From positions 1 to 56,439 of the forward strand of contig JBKOWY010000099.1 in NCBI GenBank assembly GCA_046724655.1: 56,439 bases of DNA, in the 5' to 3' direction. This stretch comes from JALZAA01 sp046724655. Its GTDB lineage: Bacteria > Actinomycetota > Acidimicrobiia > IMCC26256 > JACDBD01. Below the pieces are notes generated by a model, which saw only the letters and a program-made list of their open reading frames with translations, did not search any database and was not told the DNA's origin. The position numbers and the translations under genes were made by a program. Positions 23,321 through 31,807 of the stretch are shown one piece after another (positions within the stretch are counted from its first letter, which is position 1; each line of letters begins with the position of its first letter).

Positions 23321-24547
23321 GTGGCCGACGACTTCCCGAAGATCGTCAGCGTCGACGACCACGTCGTCGAGCCGCGGCACGTCTGGGAGACGTGGCTTCC
23401 CGAGAGGTACCGCGAAGCCGGGCCCCGGGTCGAGCGGCGCGGCATCGGTCACATGAAGCACGTCGGCGGGGGGACGTACGAGCAGACCTTCGACCCCGAG
23501 GGTCCGCAGGCCGACTGCTGGGTCTACGAGGACCTCGTCTACATCCACAAGCGCCACGTCGCCGCCGTCGGCTACAGCCGTGACGAGATGACGATGTCGC
23601 CGATGACCTACGACGAGATGCGCCCGGGCTGCTACGAGCCCAAGGCACGCGTCGACGACATGGAGCTGAACTGGGTCGAGGCATCGCTCTCGTTCCCGAC
23701 CTTCCCCCGCTTCTGCGGGCAGACCTTCCTCGAAGCCAAGGACCGCGAGCTCGCCGAGGCGTGCGTGTACGCGTACAACGACTGGATGGTCGAAGAGTGG
23801 TGCGGCGACAGCGGTGGCCGCCTCATCCCGCTCCCGATCATCCCGCTCTGGGACGCCGACCTGGCCGCCGCGGAGGTGCGCCGCAACGCGCAGCGCGGGG
23901 CGCGGGCGGTGTGCTTCAGCGAGATCCCACCCGCGCTGGGTCTGCCGAGCATTCACAGCGGCGAATGGGATCCCTTCTTCGCCGCGTGCGAAGAGACGGG
24001 CACGGTCGTGTGCATGCACATCGGGTCGTCGTCGAAGATGCCGGCGACGTCCGCCGACGCGCCGGTCGCCGTCGCAGCCACGCTCAGCTTCGGCAACGCG
24101 ATGTCGTCGCTCACCGACTTCCTGTTCTCGGGCGTGCTCGTGCGGTTCCCGAGGCTGAAGCTCGCTTACAGCGAGGGGCAGATCGGCTGGATCCCATACA
24201 TCCTCGAGCGAGCGGACGACGTGTGGCTCGAGCACCGGGCCTGGGGCGGCGTGCGCGACATCGTGCCCGAGCCGCCGTCCACCTACTACTACCGCCAGGT
24301 GTTCGGCTGCTTCTTCCGCGACCGGCACGGCGTCGCGTCCCTCGAGACCGTGGGTGTCGACAACACGACGTTCGAGACCGACTACCCGCACACCGACTCG
24401 ACGTGGCCGGACACGAAGCAGGTCGCCCAGGAGCTCATGGCGGGGCTTCCCGACGACGTCGTGTACAAGCTCGTGCGCGGCAACGCGATTCGCATGCTCG
24501 AGCTGGAGCTCGACGGCCGGCTCCGCGACACCGCGGCGGCGGGCTAG
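23321..24547 (+). CDS. amidohydrolase-family (amidohydrolase_2) metal-dependent hydrolase or decarboxylase
   Basis: 408 aa, GTG start with CGGAGGA upstream. VSVDDHVVEPRHVWETWLP, AYNDWMVEEWCGDSGGRLIP, ARAVCFSEIPPALGLPSIH, CMHIGSSSKMPATSADAP (metal His) and ETDYPHTDSTWPDTK (late Asp) are the family landmarks. It lacks the EQCTVGALRAEA tail of two paralogues. It heads a plus-strand run of four genes: amidohydrolase, two acyl-CoA dehydrogenase subunits and carboxyltransferase. It probably acts on the same ring substrate, possibly under control of the palindrome at 23279. Confidence 0.9.
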   Translation: MADDFPKIVSVDDHVVEPRHVWETWLPERYREAGPRVERRGIGHMKHVGGGTYEQTFDPEGPQADCWVYEDLVYIHKRHVAAVGYSRDEMTMSPMTYDEMRPGCYEPKARVDDMELNWVEASLSFPTFPRFCGQTFLEAKDRELAEACVYAYNDWMVEEWCGDSGGRLIPLPIIPLWDADLAAAEVRRNAQRGARAVCFSEIPPALGLPSIHSGEWDPFFAACEETGTVVCMHIGSSSKMPATSADAPVAVAATLSFGNAMSSLTDFLFSGVLVRFPRLKLAYSEGQIGWIPYILERADDVWLEHRAWGGVRDIVPEPPSTYYYRQVFGCFFRDRHGVASLETVGVDNTTFETDYPHTDSTWPDTKQVAQELMAGLPDDVVYKLVRGNAIRMLELELDGRLRDTAAAG

Positions 24548-24564
24548 CCGGCCGGCGCGGCATC

Positions 24565-25713
24565 GTGGACCTCCGGTACTCCGACTCCGACGAAGCATTC
24601 CGCGCCGAGCTCCGCGACTGGCTCGAGCGCACGCTGCCCGAGCTCCCGCCCCATCCCGCGTGGACCGACTGGGCCGGCCGGCGGCGCTTCGACACGGACT
24701 GGCAGCATCGTCTCTTCGACGCCGGGTACGCGGGGATCAACTGGCCCCGGGCGTACGGCGGTCGCGACGCGTCGCCGTCGGAGCAGCTCGTCTACCTCGA
24801 GGAGACGACTCGGGCCCGTGCGCCGTACGTCGGCGTGAACTTCGTCGGGTCGCTCCACGCCGGGCCGACGATCATGACCGAGGGCAGCGAGGAGCAGAAG
24901 CGCCGGTACCTGCCGCCGATCCTTCGCGGCGACGAGGTGTGGTGCCAGGGCTTCTCGGAGCCGGGTGCCGGGTCCGACCTCGCGTCGCTCCGCACCCGAG
25001 CCGTGCGCGACGGCGACCACTACGTCGTCAACGGTCAGAAGATCTGGTGCTCGTTCGCGCACATCGCTGACTACGGCGAGCTCCTGGTGCGCACGGATCC
25101 TGACGCGCCGAAGCACGGTGGCATCAGCTGGCTGATCCTGCCCATGGACACGCCAGGCATCGACGTACGCCCCATCGACACCGTGCTGGGTTCCTCGGAG
25201 TTCTGCGAGGTATTCCTCGACGACGTTCGCGTCCCGGTGACGAATCGCGTCGGTGCGGAGAACGACGGCTGGCGCATCACGCAGGTCACCTTCGCGTTCG
25301 AGCGGGGAACGGCATTCGTGAGCGAGCTCGTCGAGGCACGACGGATGGCCGAGGACCTCGCTGCGTCGACGAGCGATCCCGCGCACCGTCACGAGCTCGG
25401 GCATGTCGTCGCCGAGCTCGACGCCGTGTGGGCCCTCACCAAACGCAACGTGTCGCGCGCCGCCCGCACCGGCTCGCCGGGCGACGGCGCCCTCATGGTC
25501 AAGCTCGCGTACTCGGAGAGCCGCCAGCGGCTCGGCGACCTGTCCGTGCGCGTCCTAGACCGCAGCGCGTTGGACGTCGACAACGAATTCGTGGTCGAGC
25601 GGTTGCGCACCATTGCGCTCACGATCGCGGCGGGCACGTCGCAGATCCAACGCAACATCATCAGCGAGCGGCTGCTCGGATTGCCCAGGGAGCAAGCGTG
25701 GACTTCGACCTGA
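24565..25713 (+). CDS. acyl-CoA dehydrogenase, catalytic-type subunit
   Basis: 382 aa from GTG at 24565. The upstream open frame is antisense or out of register with the amidohydrolase and is not part of the protein. FadE features: EAFRAELRDWLERTLPEL, GINWPRAYGGRDASPSEQL, CQGFSEPGAGSDLASLRTRA, YVVNGQKIWCSFAHIADYG and the C-terminal TIAAGTSQIQRNIISERLLG. It overlaps the next, shorter dehydrogenase gene by 16 nt. The pairing resembles actinobacterial alpha2beta2 heterotetrameric FadE enzymes (FadE28-FadE29 type) that oxidise steroid-like CoA esters. Confidence 0.9.
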   Translation: MDLRYSDSDEAFRAELRDWLERTLPELPPHPAWTDWAGRRRFDTDWQHRLFDAGYAGINWPRAYGGRDASPSEQLVYLEETTRARAPYVGVNFVGSLHAGPTIMTEGSEEQKRRYLPPILRGDEVWCQGFSEPGAGSDLASLRTRAVRDGDHYVVNGQKIWCSFAHIADYGELLVRTDPDAPKHGGISWLILPMDTPGIDVRPIDTVLGSSEFCEVFLDDVRVPVTNRVGAENDGWRITQVTFAFERGTAFVSELVEARRMAEDLAASTSDPAHRHELGHVVAELDAVWALTKRNVSRAARTGSPGDGALMVKLAYSESRQRLGDLSVRVLDRSALDVDNEFVVERLRTIALTIAAGTSQIQRNIISERLLGLPREQAWTST

Positions 25714-26633
25714 GCGCCGACCAGGTCGCGCTGCGCGACGGGATCCGCAGCCTGTGCGAGGGCCGCTTCCCGATCAAGCGGGTACGTGAAGGGTTCGATC
25801 GATCGGCCCACGCCGAACTCGCCGAGGCCGGCGTCTTCTCGCTGCGCTCCGACGGGTTCGGAGTCGCCGACGCCGCCGTCGTGTTCGAGGAGCTGGGGCG
25901 AACGGCCGTGCCGGGGCCGCTGGTATGGGCCTACCTCGCGCACGGCGTCGTCGACGGGATCGTCGGCGGGCTCGAAGTCGCGCATCGTCAACCGCCGTGG
26001 ATGATCGAGCACCTCGACGTGCTCGACACCCTGCTCGTCGTGGACGAGAACGGCGTCCGCGCCGTGCCGGCCGGCAAGATCGCCGGCGCCGATCCGGTGA
26101 AACGCCCGCTCGACCCGTTGACGCCCGTCCACCGCGTCGACGACCTGCCGGCCGGCGAGCCGGTCGGCGGTGACGAGCTCCTCGCGCGCTGGCGGCTCGA
26201 AGGCCCCGTCGTGACGGCGGCGTTCCTCGTCGGCGCAGCCCAGGCGTGCACCGACCTGTCGGTCGCCTACGCCAAGGAACGGCGACAGTTCGACCGCCCG
26301 ATCGGGTCGTTCCAGGCGATCAAGCATCTGCTCGCCGACATGCTCGTGCGCACCGAGGTCGCGCGCGCATCGGTCCACGCCGCCGCGTGCACGCTCGACG
26401 ACCCCGATGTCGGCGACGTCGCCCGCGCCGTCGCCGCCGCCAAGATGCTGGCGGGCGAGACCGCGATCGCGAACGGCAAGACCGCCACCCAGGTGCACGG
26501 CGGGATGGGTTTCACCTGGGAGGTCGACGTCCACCTCTACCTAAAGCGGGCGTGGGTGCTCGACACCGTGTTCGGCTCCGTCGACGAGCACGCCGACGCG
26601 GTGGCCGCGACCGTCACGAACGCTCGGCAATGA
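25698..26633 (+). CDS. acyl-CoA dehydrogenase, short partner subunit
   Basis: 311 aa, GTG at 25698. It is about 70 residues shorter than a normal acyl-CoA dehydrogenase. The middle beta-domain is reduced, and the usual SEPGAGSD and NGxK-W motifs cannot be found. The helical C-terminal domain is intact: TAAFLVGAAQACTDLSVAYA, RRQFDRPIGSFQAIKHLLAD and QVHGGMGFTWEVDVHLYLKRA. This is the layout of the non-catalytic partner in heteromeric FadE pairs, which contributes to FAD binding. It overlaps both neighbours (16 nt upstream, 4 nt downstream), consistent with fixed stoichiometry. Confidence 0.87.
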   Translation: MDFDLSADQVALRDGIRSLCEGRFPIKRVREGFDRSAHAELAEAGVFSLRSDGFGVADAAVVFEELGRTAVPGPLVWAYLAHGVVDGIVGGLEVAHRQPPWMIEHLDVLDTLLVVDENGVRAVPAGKIAGADPVKRPLDPLTPVHRVDDLPAGEPVGGDELLARWRLEGPVVTAAFLVGAAQACTDLSVAYAKERRQFDRPIGSFQAIKHLLADMLVRTEVARASVHAAACTLDDPDVGDVARAVAAAKMLAGETAIANGKTATQVHGGMGFTWEVDVHLYLKRAWVLDTVFGSVDEHADAVAATVTNARQ

Positions 26634-28147
26634 CCGACTGGGACCCGCTGCTCAAGGACCTGCAGCAGCGGCGCGACACGGCGCGCGCGATGGGCGGTAC
26701 CGAGCGGCTCGAGCGCCACCGCGCCGGAGGCCGGCTCGACGCGCGAGCGCGCGTCGAGCGACTCCTCGACCCCGGCACGTTCATCGAGCTCGGCGCCCTG
26801 GTCGGCTCCGTGCACCGCGGCGTCGTGCCACCAGTTCCGGCTGACGGGCTCGTCGCTGGGCACGGCGTGATCGACGGCCGGCCCGTCCTCGTCGGCGCCG
26901 AGGACTTCACCGTGATGGGCGGCTCGATCGGCTTGGGTACCACCGCCAAGCGGCAGCGGCTCGCCGAGCTCGCCGGGCAGGAGCGGGTGCCGCTCGTCAT
27001 GCTGCTCGAAGGCGCGGGCGAACGCGCCCAGAACGCCTTCGAACGGCGGGGGCGCGCTCCGAACGACCTCCAGACGCTCGCGCAGATCTCGGGGCTCGTA
27101 CCGACCGTCGCGGTCGTCATGGGCGCCTCGGCCGGGCACGGCGCGCTCACGGCGCCGCTCATGGACTTCGTGGTGATGGTCGGGGGCGCATCACTGTTCT
27201 CGGCCGGACCGCCGCTGGTGAAGGAGGCGACTGGCGAGGACGTGACCAAGGACGAGCTCGGTGGCGCCGCCGTGCACACGACGGTGAGCGGTGTGGCGCA
27301 CAACGCGGCGGAAGACGATGTCGCCGCGCTCGACCTCGTTCGCCGGTACCTCTTGTACTTCCCGTCGAACGCGTGGCAGTACCCGCCCGCGTCCAGCACA
27401 GCGGCCGACATGGGGCCGCGTGACCTCGACGGGCTCACCGACCTGATCCCGGCCGACCCCCGACGTGGCTACGACATCCGGCCGGTCGTCGAGCTCGTCG
27501 CTGACCGCGACTCCGTGCTCGAGATCGAGCCGGCATTCGGTCGTCCGGTTATGACCGCGCTGGCGCGCCTCGGGGGAGAGCCGGTCGCGATCGTGGCGAA
27601 CCAGCCTGCCGCCAAGGCCGGCGCCATCGACAGTGACGCGGCCGACAAGGCCGCGCACTTCCTGGAGGTCGCCGCCGCCTTCCATCTGCCGGCCGTGTTC
27701 CTGGCGGACAACCCGGGCGTCCTCGCCGGCACCGCGGCCGAACGCAGCGGCGTCCTCCGTCACGCGGCGCGCATGTTCGCCGCGCAGGCGCGCATGCAGT
27801 CACGGAAGTTCCACGTCACGCTGCGCAAGGCCTACGGGTTCGGCAGCTCACTCATGGCCATGAACCCGTTCGATCGCCAAGCCGTCACGCTCGCGTTCCC
27901 GGGCGCACGGCTCGGCGCCATGCCGGCCACGGGTGGGGGCGCGGCGGCGGGCGTCGACGGCGACGCCCAGCAGCTGCTCGACCACGCCGAGCTCGGCGGC
28001 GTGTACTCGTCCGCCGACACGATGAGCTACGACGACGTGATAGAGCCGCGCGAGCTGCGCAACGCGTTGCTCGCGGCGCTGCGACTGACGTCGGCACGTC
28101 GATCCGAGCCGGCACGCCCCGCCCGCCATCACGGCATCCGCCCGTAA
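26630..28147 (+). CDS. acyl-CoA carboxylase carboxyltransferase (beta) subunit
   Basis: 505 aa from ATG at 26630, overlapping the dehydrogenase stop by 4 nt. Both carboxyltransferase halves are present: the N-half has RARVERLLDPGTFIELGALV, VLVGAEDFTVMGGSIG and VVMGASAGHGALTAPLMDFV; the C-half has VEIEPAFGRP-type and GEPVAIVANQPAAKAGAIDS, PAVFLADNPGVLAGTAAE and a GGGAAAG loop. It transfers CO2 from biotin to an acyl-CoA. No biotin carboxylase or biotin carrier gene lies in the window, so partners must be encoded elsewhere or the protein works as a decarboxylase-type enzyme. Confidence 0.9.
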   Translation: MTDWDPLLKDLQQRRDTARAMGGTERLERHRAGGRLDARARVERLLDPGTFIELGALVGSVHRGVVPPVPADGLVAGHGVIDGRPVLVGAEDFTVMGGSIGLGTTAKRQRLAELAGQERVPLVMLLEGAGERAQNAFERRGRAPNDLQTLAQISGLVPTVAVVMGASAGHGALTAPLMDFVVMVGGASLFSAGPPLVKEATGEDVTKDELGGAAVHTTVSGVAHNAAEDDVAALDLVRRYLLYFPSNAWQYPPASSTAADMGPRDLDGLTDLIPADPRRGYDIRPVVELVADRDSVLEIEPAFGRPVMTALARLGGEPVAIVANQPAAKAGAIDSDAADKAAHFLEVAAAFHLPAVFLADNPGVLAGTAAERSGVLRHAARMFAAQARMQSRKFHVTLRKAYGFGSSLMAMNPFDRQAVTLAFPGARLGAMPATGGGAAAGVDGDAQQLLDHAELGGVYSSADTMSYDDVIEPRELRNALLAALRLTSARRSEPARPARHHGIRP

Positions 28148-28156
28148 GCATCACGA

Positions 28157-28195
28157 TGCGTATCTGACCGTCGCTATGCGACGGTCAGATACGCA
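28157..28195. terminator. 18-bp perfect hairpin between convergent genes
   Basis: The left arm 28157-28174 (TGCGTATCTGACCGTCGC) is perfectly complementary to 28178-28195 around a 3-nt TAT loop. It starts 10 bp after the carboxyltransferase stop and overlaps the last codons of the convergent OsmC gene. Its position suits a bidirectional terminator, although no T tract follows on either strand. Confidence 0.65.
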
Positions 28196-28691
28196 CCACC
28201 TCGGGCTCGACCACCACGTCGGTCTCGAGGCTGTTGGCGATGAAGCACTCGCGGTGGCCGACCTCAACGAGGTGGCGAACGCGGTCCACACTCACGTCGC
28301 CGCGCACCGTGATGCGAGGGCGCAGCGTGATCCGGGTGAGGCGCATCAGCTGCTCGTCCTCGGGCATCTCGCCTGCGGCGTCGTCCTGGTAGTCGACGAC
28401 GTCGATACGCGCGCGGGCCGCGACCGCGAGGAACGACAGCAGCTGACACGAAGCCGCCGCCATGACCAGCAGCTGCTCGGGGTTGAGGAGCGCCGCTGTA
28501 CCGCGGAACACCGGATCGCTCGATAGTTGCAGCGTCGCGTCGGCCGGCGGCGCGCGCGACTCGTGCGACCGGTCGTAGGCCTCGTATCCCGCGCCGGTCG
28601 ACCCGTGCCAGGCGCACGAGACGTGGTAGCGGTGGGTGCCGATGGATGTGACGCTACTGTCAGGTCCCGTGACCGCGCGGCCGCAAACCAC
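28185..28691 (-). CDS. OsmC-family peroxiredoxin-like protein
   Basis: OsmC/Ohr fold, 152-168 aa. HRYHVSCAWHGSTGAGYEAY at the N-terminus, PEQLLVMAAASCQLLSFLAV with the first family Cys, then HLVEVGHRECFIANSL with the second Cys in the GH-x-xC position. These cysteines reduce organic hydroperoxides in the family. The only canonical start near the conserved N-terminus is GTG at 28691, which makes the gene overlap the divergent ligase. An ATC at 28643 would give the expected N-terminus (GTHRYHV) with a 25-bp gap, but has no ribosome site. Confidence 0.85.
   Translation of the reverse strand: MVCGRAVTGPDSSVTSIGTHRYHVSCAWHGSTGAGYEAYDRSHESRAPPADATLQLSSDPVFRGTAALLNPEQLLVMAAASCQLLSFLAVAARARIDVVDYQDDAAGEMPEDEQLMRLTRITLRPRITVRGDVSVDRVRHLVEVGHRECFIANSLETDVVVEPEVVRI
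28649..28663. promoter_or_regulatory. weak TGAC-N6-GTCAG half-palindrome and TACTGT box
   Basis: TGACGCTACTGTCAG sits between the divergent OsmC and ligase genes. TACTGT (28655-28660) is 8 nt before the GTG at 28669 and could be its -10 box. The TGAC and GTCAG half-sites have the same 6-nt spacing as the palindrome at 51021, but the interior is not symmetrical. Confidence 0.3.
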
Positions 28692-30273
28692 GGTGCTCGA
28701 GGCGTTGAGCCGCCGTCTCGATATCGACCCTGACAGTCCGTACCTCGACTTCGAGGGCGTCGAGTACAGCGCCCGGCGCATGGACGCCGAGAGCAACCGG
28801 CTCGCGCACGCGCTCGCCCGGCTCGGTGTCGGGAAGGGTGACCGCGTCGCGACGCTGCTCGAGAACAGCCCCGCACAGGTGGTGTCGTTCTTTGCCGCGC
28901 TCAAGCTCGGCGCCGTGCAGGTGCCGGTCAACACCGCCTACAAGGGCGACTTCCTCCAGCACCAGCTGGCGGACTCGGGCTCGAAGGTCATCGTCGTGCA
29001 GGGCGACTTCGCCGGCCGTGTCGCGCCCGTGGTCGGGACGGATCTCCCGGCGCTCGAGGCCGCGGTCGTCGTCGGGCCTCCCGACGCGGTGATCGACGGC
29101 GTCCCCGCGCACGACTGGGATGAGTTGCTCGGCGCGTCGTCGGACCAACCGGTGCCCGACGCCGGTGTGCGACCTGGCGACCTGGCTTGCTTCATCTACA
29201 CCGCCGGCACGACCGGCCCGTCCAAGGGCTGCATGCTCCCGCACAACTACATCGTGGCGCTGGCCGATCAGATCGCCCGGACGTGGCAACGGCGGCCCGA
29301 CGACGTCGTCATCACGCCGCTGCCGCTGTTCCACTTCAACGCCATCTCGGTGTGCGTGGTGGGGACGCTCGTCGTCGGCGGCAGGGCGAGCATCGCCCGG
29401 CGGTTCTCGCTGTCGCGCTTCTGGTCCGAGGTGCGCCGGACGGGGGCGACGATCGCGTCGATGCTCGGTTCGTTGGCGATCCTCATCGCCGACGCCCAGG
29501 ATCATCCCGACCAGCAGGGGCACCGGTTGCGGCTGTGCGCGGCGGCGCCGATGCCGCCTGACATCGACCGCATCTGGAACGAGCGCTTTGGATGCAAGAC
29601 GTTCAGCGCCGGCTACGGGCTCACCGAGGCGTCGCTGATCTCGATGCTGCCGGCCGGGGAGGCTAACCGGCCCGGCGCGGCGGGCAAGCCGAACGCGCTC
29701 GACTTCGAGGTGCGGCTCGTCGACGACGACGACGTCGAGGTGCCGGTGGGGGAGATCGGCGAGATTGTGTGCCGACCGACGGGCCCGAACCTGATGTTCG
29801 CCGGCTACTGGCGCCGGCCCGAGGAGACCGTCGCCGTGCTGCGCAACCTGTGGTTCCACACCGGCGACCTCGGCCGCCTCGACGAAGAGAGCTTCCTGTA
29901 CTTCCTGGACCGCAAGAAGGACTACCTGCGACGTCGGGGCGAGAACATCTCGAGCTTCGAGATGGAGCGCACGTTCCACGCGCACCCGGCAATCAAGGAC
30001 GTCGCCGTGCACTCGGTGCGGAGCGAGAAGGGGGAGGACGAGGTCAAGGTGACCGCCGTGCTCCAGCCCGACGCCGAGCTGGACGCAGCCGAGCTATGCG
30101 AATGGTCCGCCGAACGGGTCCCGTACTTCGCGATCCCGCGCTACATCGAGTTCCGCGACGACCTGCCCCGCAACCCCGTCGGCCGGGTCCTCAAGTACCA
30201 GCTGCGCGACGAAGGCGTCACCGACGCAACCTGGGACCGAGAAGCGGCGGGCGTCACCTTCGAACGCCGCTGA
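28669..30273 (+). CDS. AMP-dependent acyl-CoA ligase (CaiC-like)
   Basis: 534 aa from GTG at 28669; an earlier in-frame ATG adds residues that do not fit the family. P-loop CFIYTAGTTGPSKGCMLPHN, GYGLTEASLISM, FHTGDLGRLDEESFLYFLDR and DYLRRRGENISSFEMER are typical of CaiC-like acid-CoA ligases. At the C-terminal catalytic site the consensus Gly-Lys reads Gly-Arg (RNPVGRVLKYQLRDEG), so the adenylation lysine appears replaced; the nearby Lys two residues on could compensate. Divergent from OsmC with almost no spacer. Confidence 0.9.
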   Translation: MTARPQTTVLEALSRRLDIDPDSPYLDFEGVEYSARRMDAESNRLAHALARLGVGKGDRVATLLENSPAQVVSFFAALKLGAVQVPVNTAYKGDFLQHQLADSGSKVIVVQGDFAGRVAPVVGTDLPALEAAVVVGPPDAVIDGVPAHDWDELLGASSDQPVPDAGVRPGDLACFIYTAGTTGPSKGCMLPHNYIVALADQIARTWQRRPDDVVITPLPLFHFNAISVCVVGTLVVGGRASIARRFSLSRFWSEVRRTGATIASMLGSLAILIADAQDHPDQQGHRLRLCAAAPMPPDIDRIWNERFGCKTFSAGYGLTEASLISMLPAGEANRPGAAGKPNALDFEVRLVDDDDVEVPVGEIGEIVCRPTGPNLMFAGYWRRPEETVAVLRNLWFHTGDLGRLDEESFLYFLDRKKDYLRRRGENISSFEMERTFHAHPAIKDVAVHSVRSEKGEDEVKVTAVLQPDAELDAAELCEWSAERVPYFAIPRYIEFRDDLPRNPVGRVLKYQLRDEGVTDATWDREAAGVTFERR

Positions 30274-30771
30274 TCAAGCCAGCCATGACGCACGGATCGC
30301 CGGTCTCGACGGCACTGAGCTCGTTGTTATGTGCGATCGGCACCTTCCTCTGCCTCGTGCTCGGTCGCTGACGTCTCCGCAGAAATCAGTATGAGATGGT
30401 GCCGTTGTCGTTGACCGTTGCGGTCGCATCGGGGTTGGCCTGCGAGCCGGTGAACGTGTCTTTGCCAGTCGCACCTCGGAATGCGCCAGTCCCACCCGTG
30501 AACGTCAGTTCGCCGTTCTGTATCACGCTGGAGTCGGACTGCAGCATTGCCTTACCTCCGCCGACCGATTACGCAGGGCTCGACGCCGCTGCCAGCCGGG
30601 TACCGAACGCGTTGCTCGAAGACGGTACGGCGCGGCGGTGGCCGTCCTCGATAAGAACACAGAACGTCGAACCAGAATGACGCTCGGGACGGCCGGTCAG
30701 CACGTACATAGCGCACATCTGGTTTGTCCACAGAGAGCAGGGCGTTGGCCGGCACATGGAAAAATGCACAG
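30274..30771. other. about 500-bp intergenic stretch
   Basis: It contains the barrel-protein fragment described separately (30386-30568). I see no RNA gene, no repeat and no second gene; short frames on both strands lack family motifs and have Arg/Pro-rich translations typical of shadow frames. Confidence 0.5.
30386..30568 (-). pseudogene. 3' fragment of a small secreted barrel-type protein (AOC/calycin-like)
   Basis: From ATG at 30547 the minus strand reads MLQSDSSVIQNGELTFTGG, then TGAFRGATGKDTFTGSQ and a short tail ending TVNDNGTISY. The GGTGAFRGATG pattern is typical of allene-oxide-cyclase-barrel-like or calycin proteins, whose C-terminal strands look like this. In the same frame a TAA lies eight codons upstream of the ATG, after which the sequence no longer looks coding. 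The piece is therefore a truncated C-terminus; a 53-residue protein cannot be excluded. Confidence 0.45.
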
Positions 30772-31182
30772 ATGGCAGTTCTGCCTGACTCGGGTCGGCC
30801 GAGCGAGCGCCTTCGTCAGGAGATCATCGGCTGGCTGACGACGGTCACCCGCAGCGGGCAACCGCAGAGCTCACCGGTGTGGTTCGCGGTCTACGACGAT
30901 GCGATCTATGTCCAGAGCCGGCCGGAGGCCGCGAAGCTGGCGAACATCCGTGCCGGCAGCAAGGTTTCGTTCCACCTCGACAGCGACGGCCTTGGCGGCG
31001 ACATCGTGACCATCGACGGTGACGCGGAGATACTCGATGGGCCGCCGTCGGGCCTGTATGACGCGTATTTCGCGAAGTACGAGAGGGTGATTCGTGAGCG
31101 CCTCGGCACGACGCCCGAGAAGATGATCGAGCAGTACAACACGACCATCCGCGTCGCTCCGCGGCGAGTCCGAGCCTGGTAG
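30772..31182 (+). CDS. PPOX-class (split beta-barrel) F420/FMN-dependent enzyme
   Basis: 136 aa from ATG at 30772, the family's usual length (TIGR03667-like). Motifs: LRQEIIGWLTTVTRSGQPQS, SPVWFAVYDDAIYVQSRPEA, KLANIRAGSKVSFHLDSDG and GDIVTIDGDAEILDG, a split-barrel flavin site. Such proteins reduce with F420H2 or bind FMN. The next gene starts 7 bp later. Confidence 0.85.
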   Translation: MAVLPDSGRPSERLRQEIIGWLTTVTRSGQPQSSPVWFAVYDDAIYVQSRPEAAKLANIRAGSKVSFHLDSDGLGGDIVTIDGDAEILDGPPSGLYDAYFAKYERVIRERLGTTPEKMIEQYNTTIRVAPRRVRAW

Positions 31183-31189
31183 GAGTTCG

Positions 31190-31807
31190 ATGCCCGATAC
31201 ACCTGACGAGCTCGCCGACGTTCCTCCGGAAGAGTTCGTCGCCGCCCGGGACGAGCTGGCGAAGCGGCTGAAGGCCGAGGGCAACGCGGAAGAGGCCGCC
31301 GCTGTCAAGAAGTTGCGCAAGCCCACTGTGGCGCGGTGGGTCACCGAGCAGGTGCGCCGTCGTCATACCCGCGAGGTCGACGCGCTCCGGGAGGCGTCGG
31401 CCGACGTGGCACAGGCCCAAGAAGCCGCCGTCACCAGGGGCGACCGCGACGCGTTGCGCGATGCGACGGCAAAACGGCGGACCGCCGCAGAGGCGGTGGG
31501 CCGAGCGGTTGACGAGGTCCTTGCCAGCAGCGGACGTCCGGTTCAGTACCGCGACGAAGCGGTGAGCGCCATCGAGTCGGACGTCAACGCCGACATCGCG
31601 ACGGGCACGTTCGGTCTTCGAGACGACCTGGAGCTCCCGAAGCGGCCGAAGAAAAAAGCACCGACGCGGGACCTCGCAGCGGAACGCCGTGCCGCCCAGG
31701 CCGAGAAGGCGATCGAAGCGGCCGAGGACCGAGTTCGTCTTGCACGCCACGAGTTGGCCAACGCCGAGTCGGATCTGGCGGCGCTGCGGGACCGCTACGG
31801 ACGCTGA
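31190..31807 (+). CDS. coiled-coil hypothetical protein
   Basis: 205 aa. Long charged helices dominate: EEFVAARDELAKRLKAEGN, EEAAAVKKLRKPTVARWVTE, and a C-terminal coil AERRAAQAEKAIEAAEDRV following a basic RPKKKAPTRD linker. Similar Ala/Arg/Glu-rich proteins are widespread in actinobacteria and have no assigned function. It probably shares a transcript with the PPOX gene 7 bp upstream. Its last 13 nt overlap the convergent Tam-like gene. Confidence 0.8.
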   Translation: MPDTPDELADVPPEEFVAARDELAKRLKAEGNAEEAAAVKKLRKPTVARWVTEQVRRRHTREVDALREASADVAQAQEAAVTRGDRDALRDATAKRRTAAEAVGRAVDEVLASSGRPVQYRDEAVSAIESDVNADIATGTFGLRDDLELPKRPKKKAPTRDLAAERRAAQAEKAIEAAEDRVRLARHELANAESDLAALRDRYGR

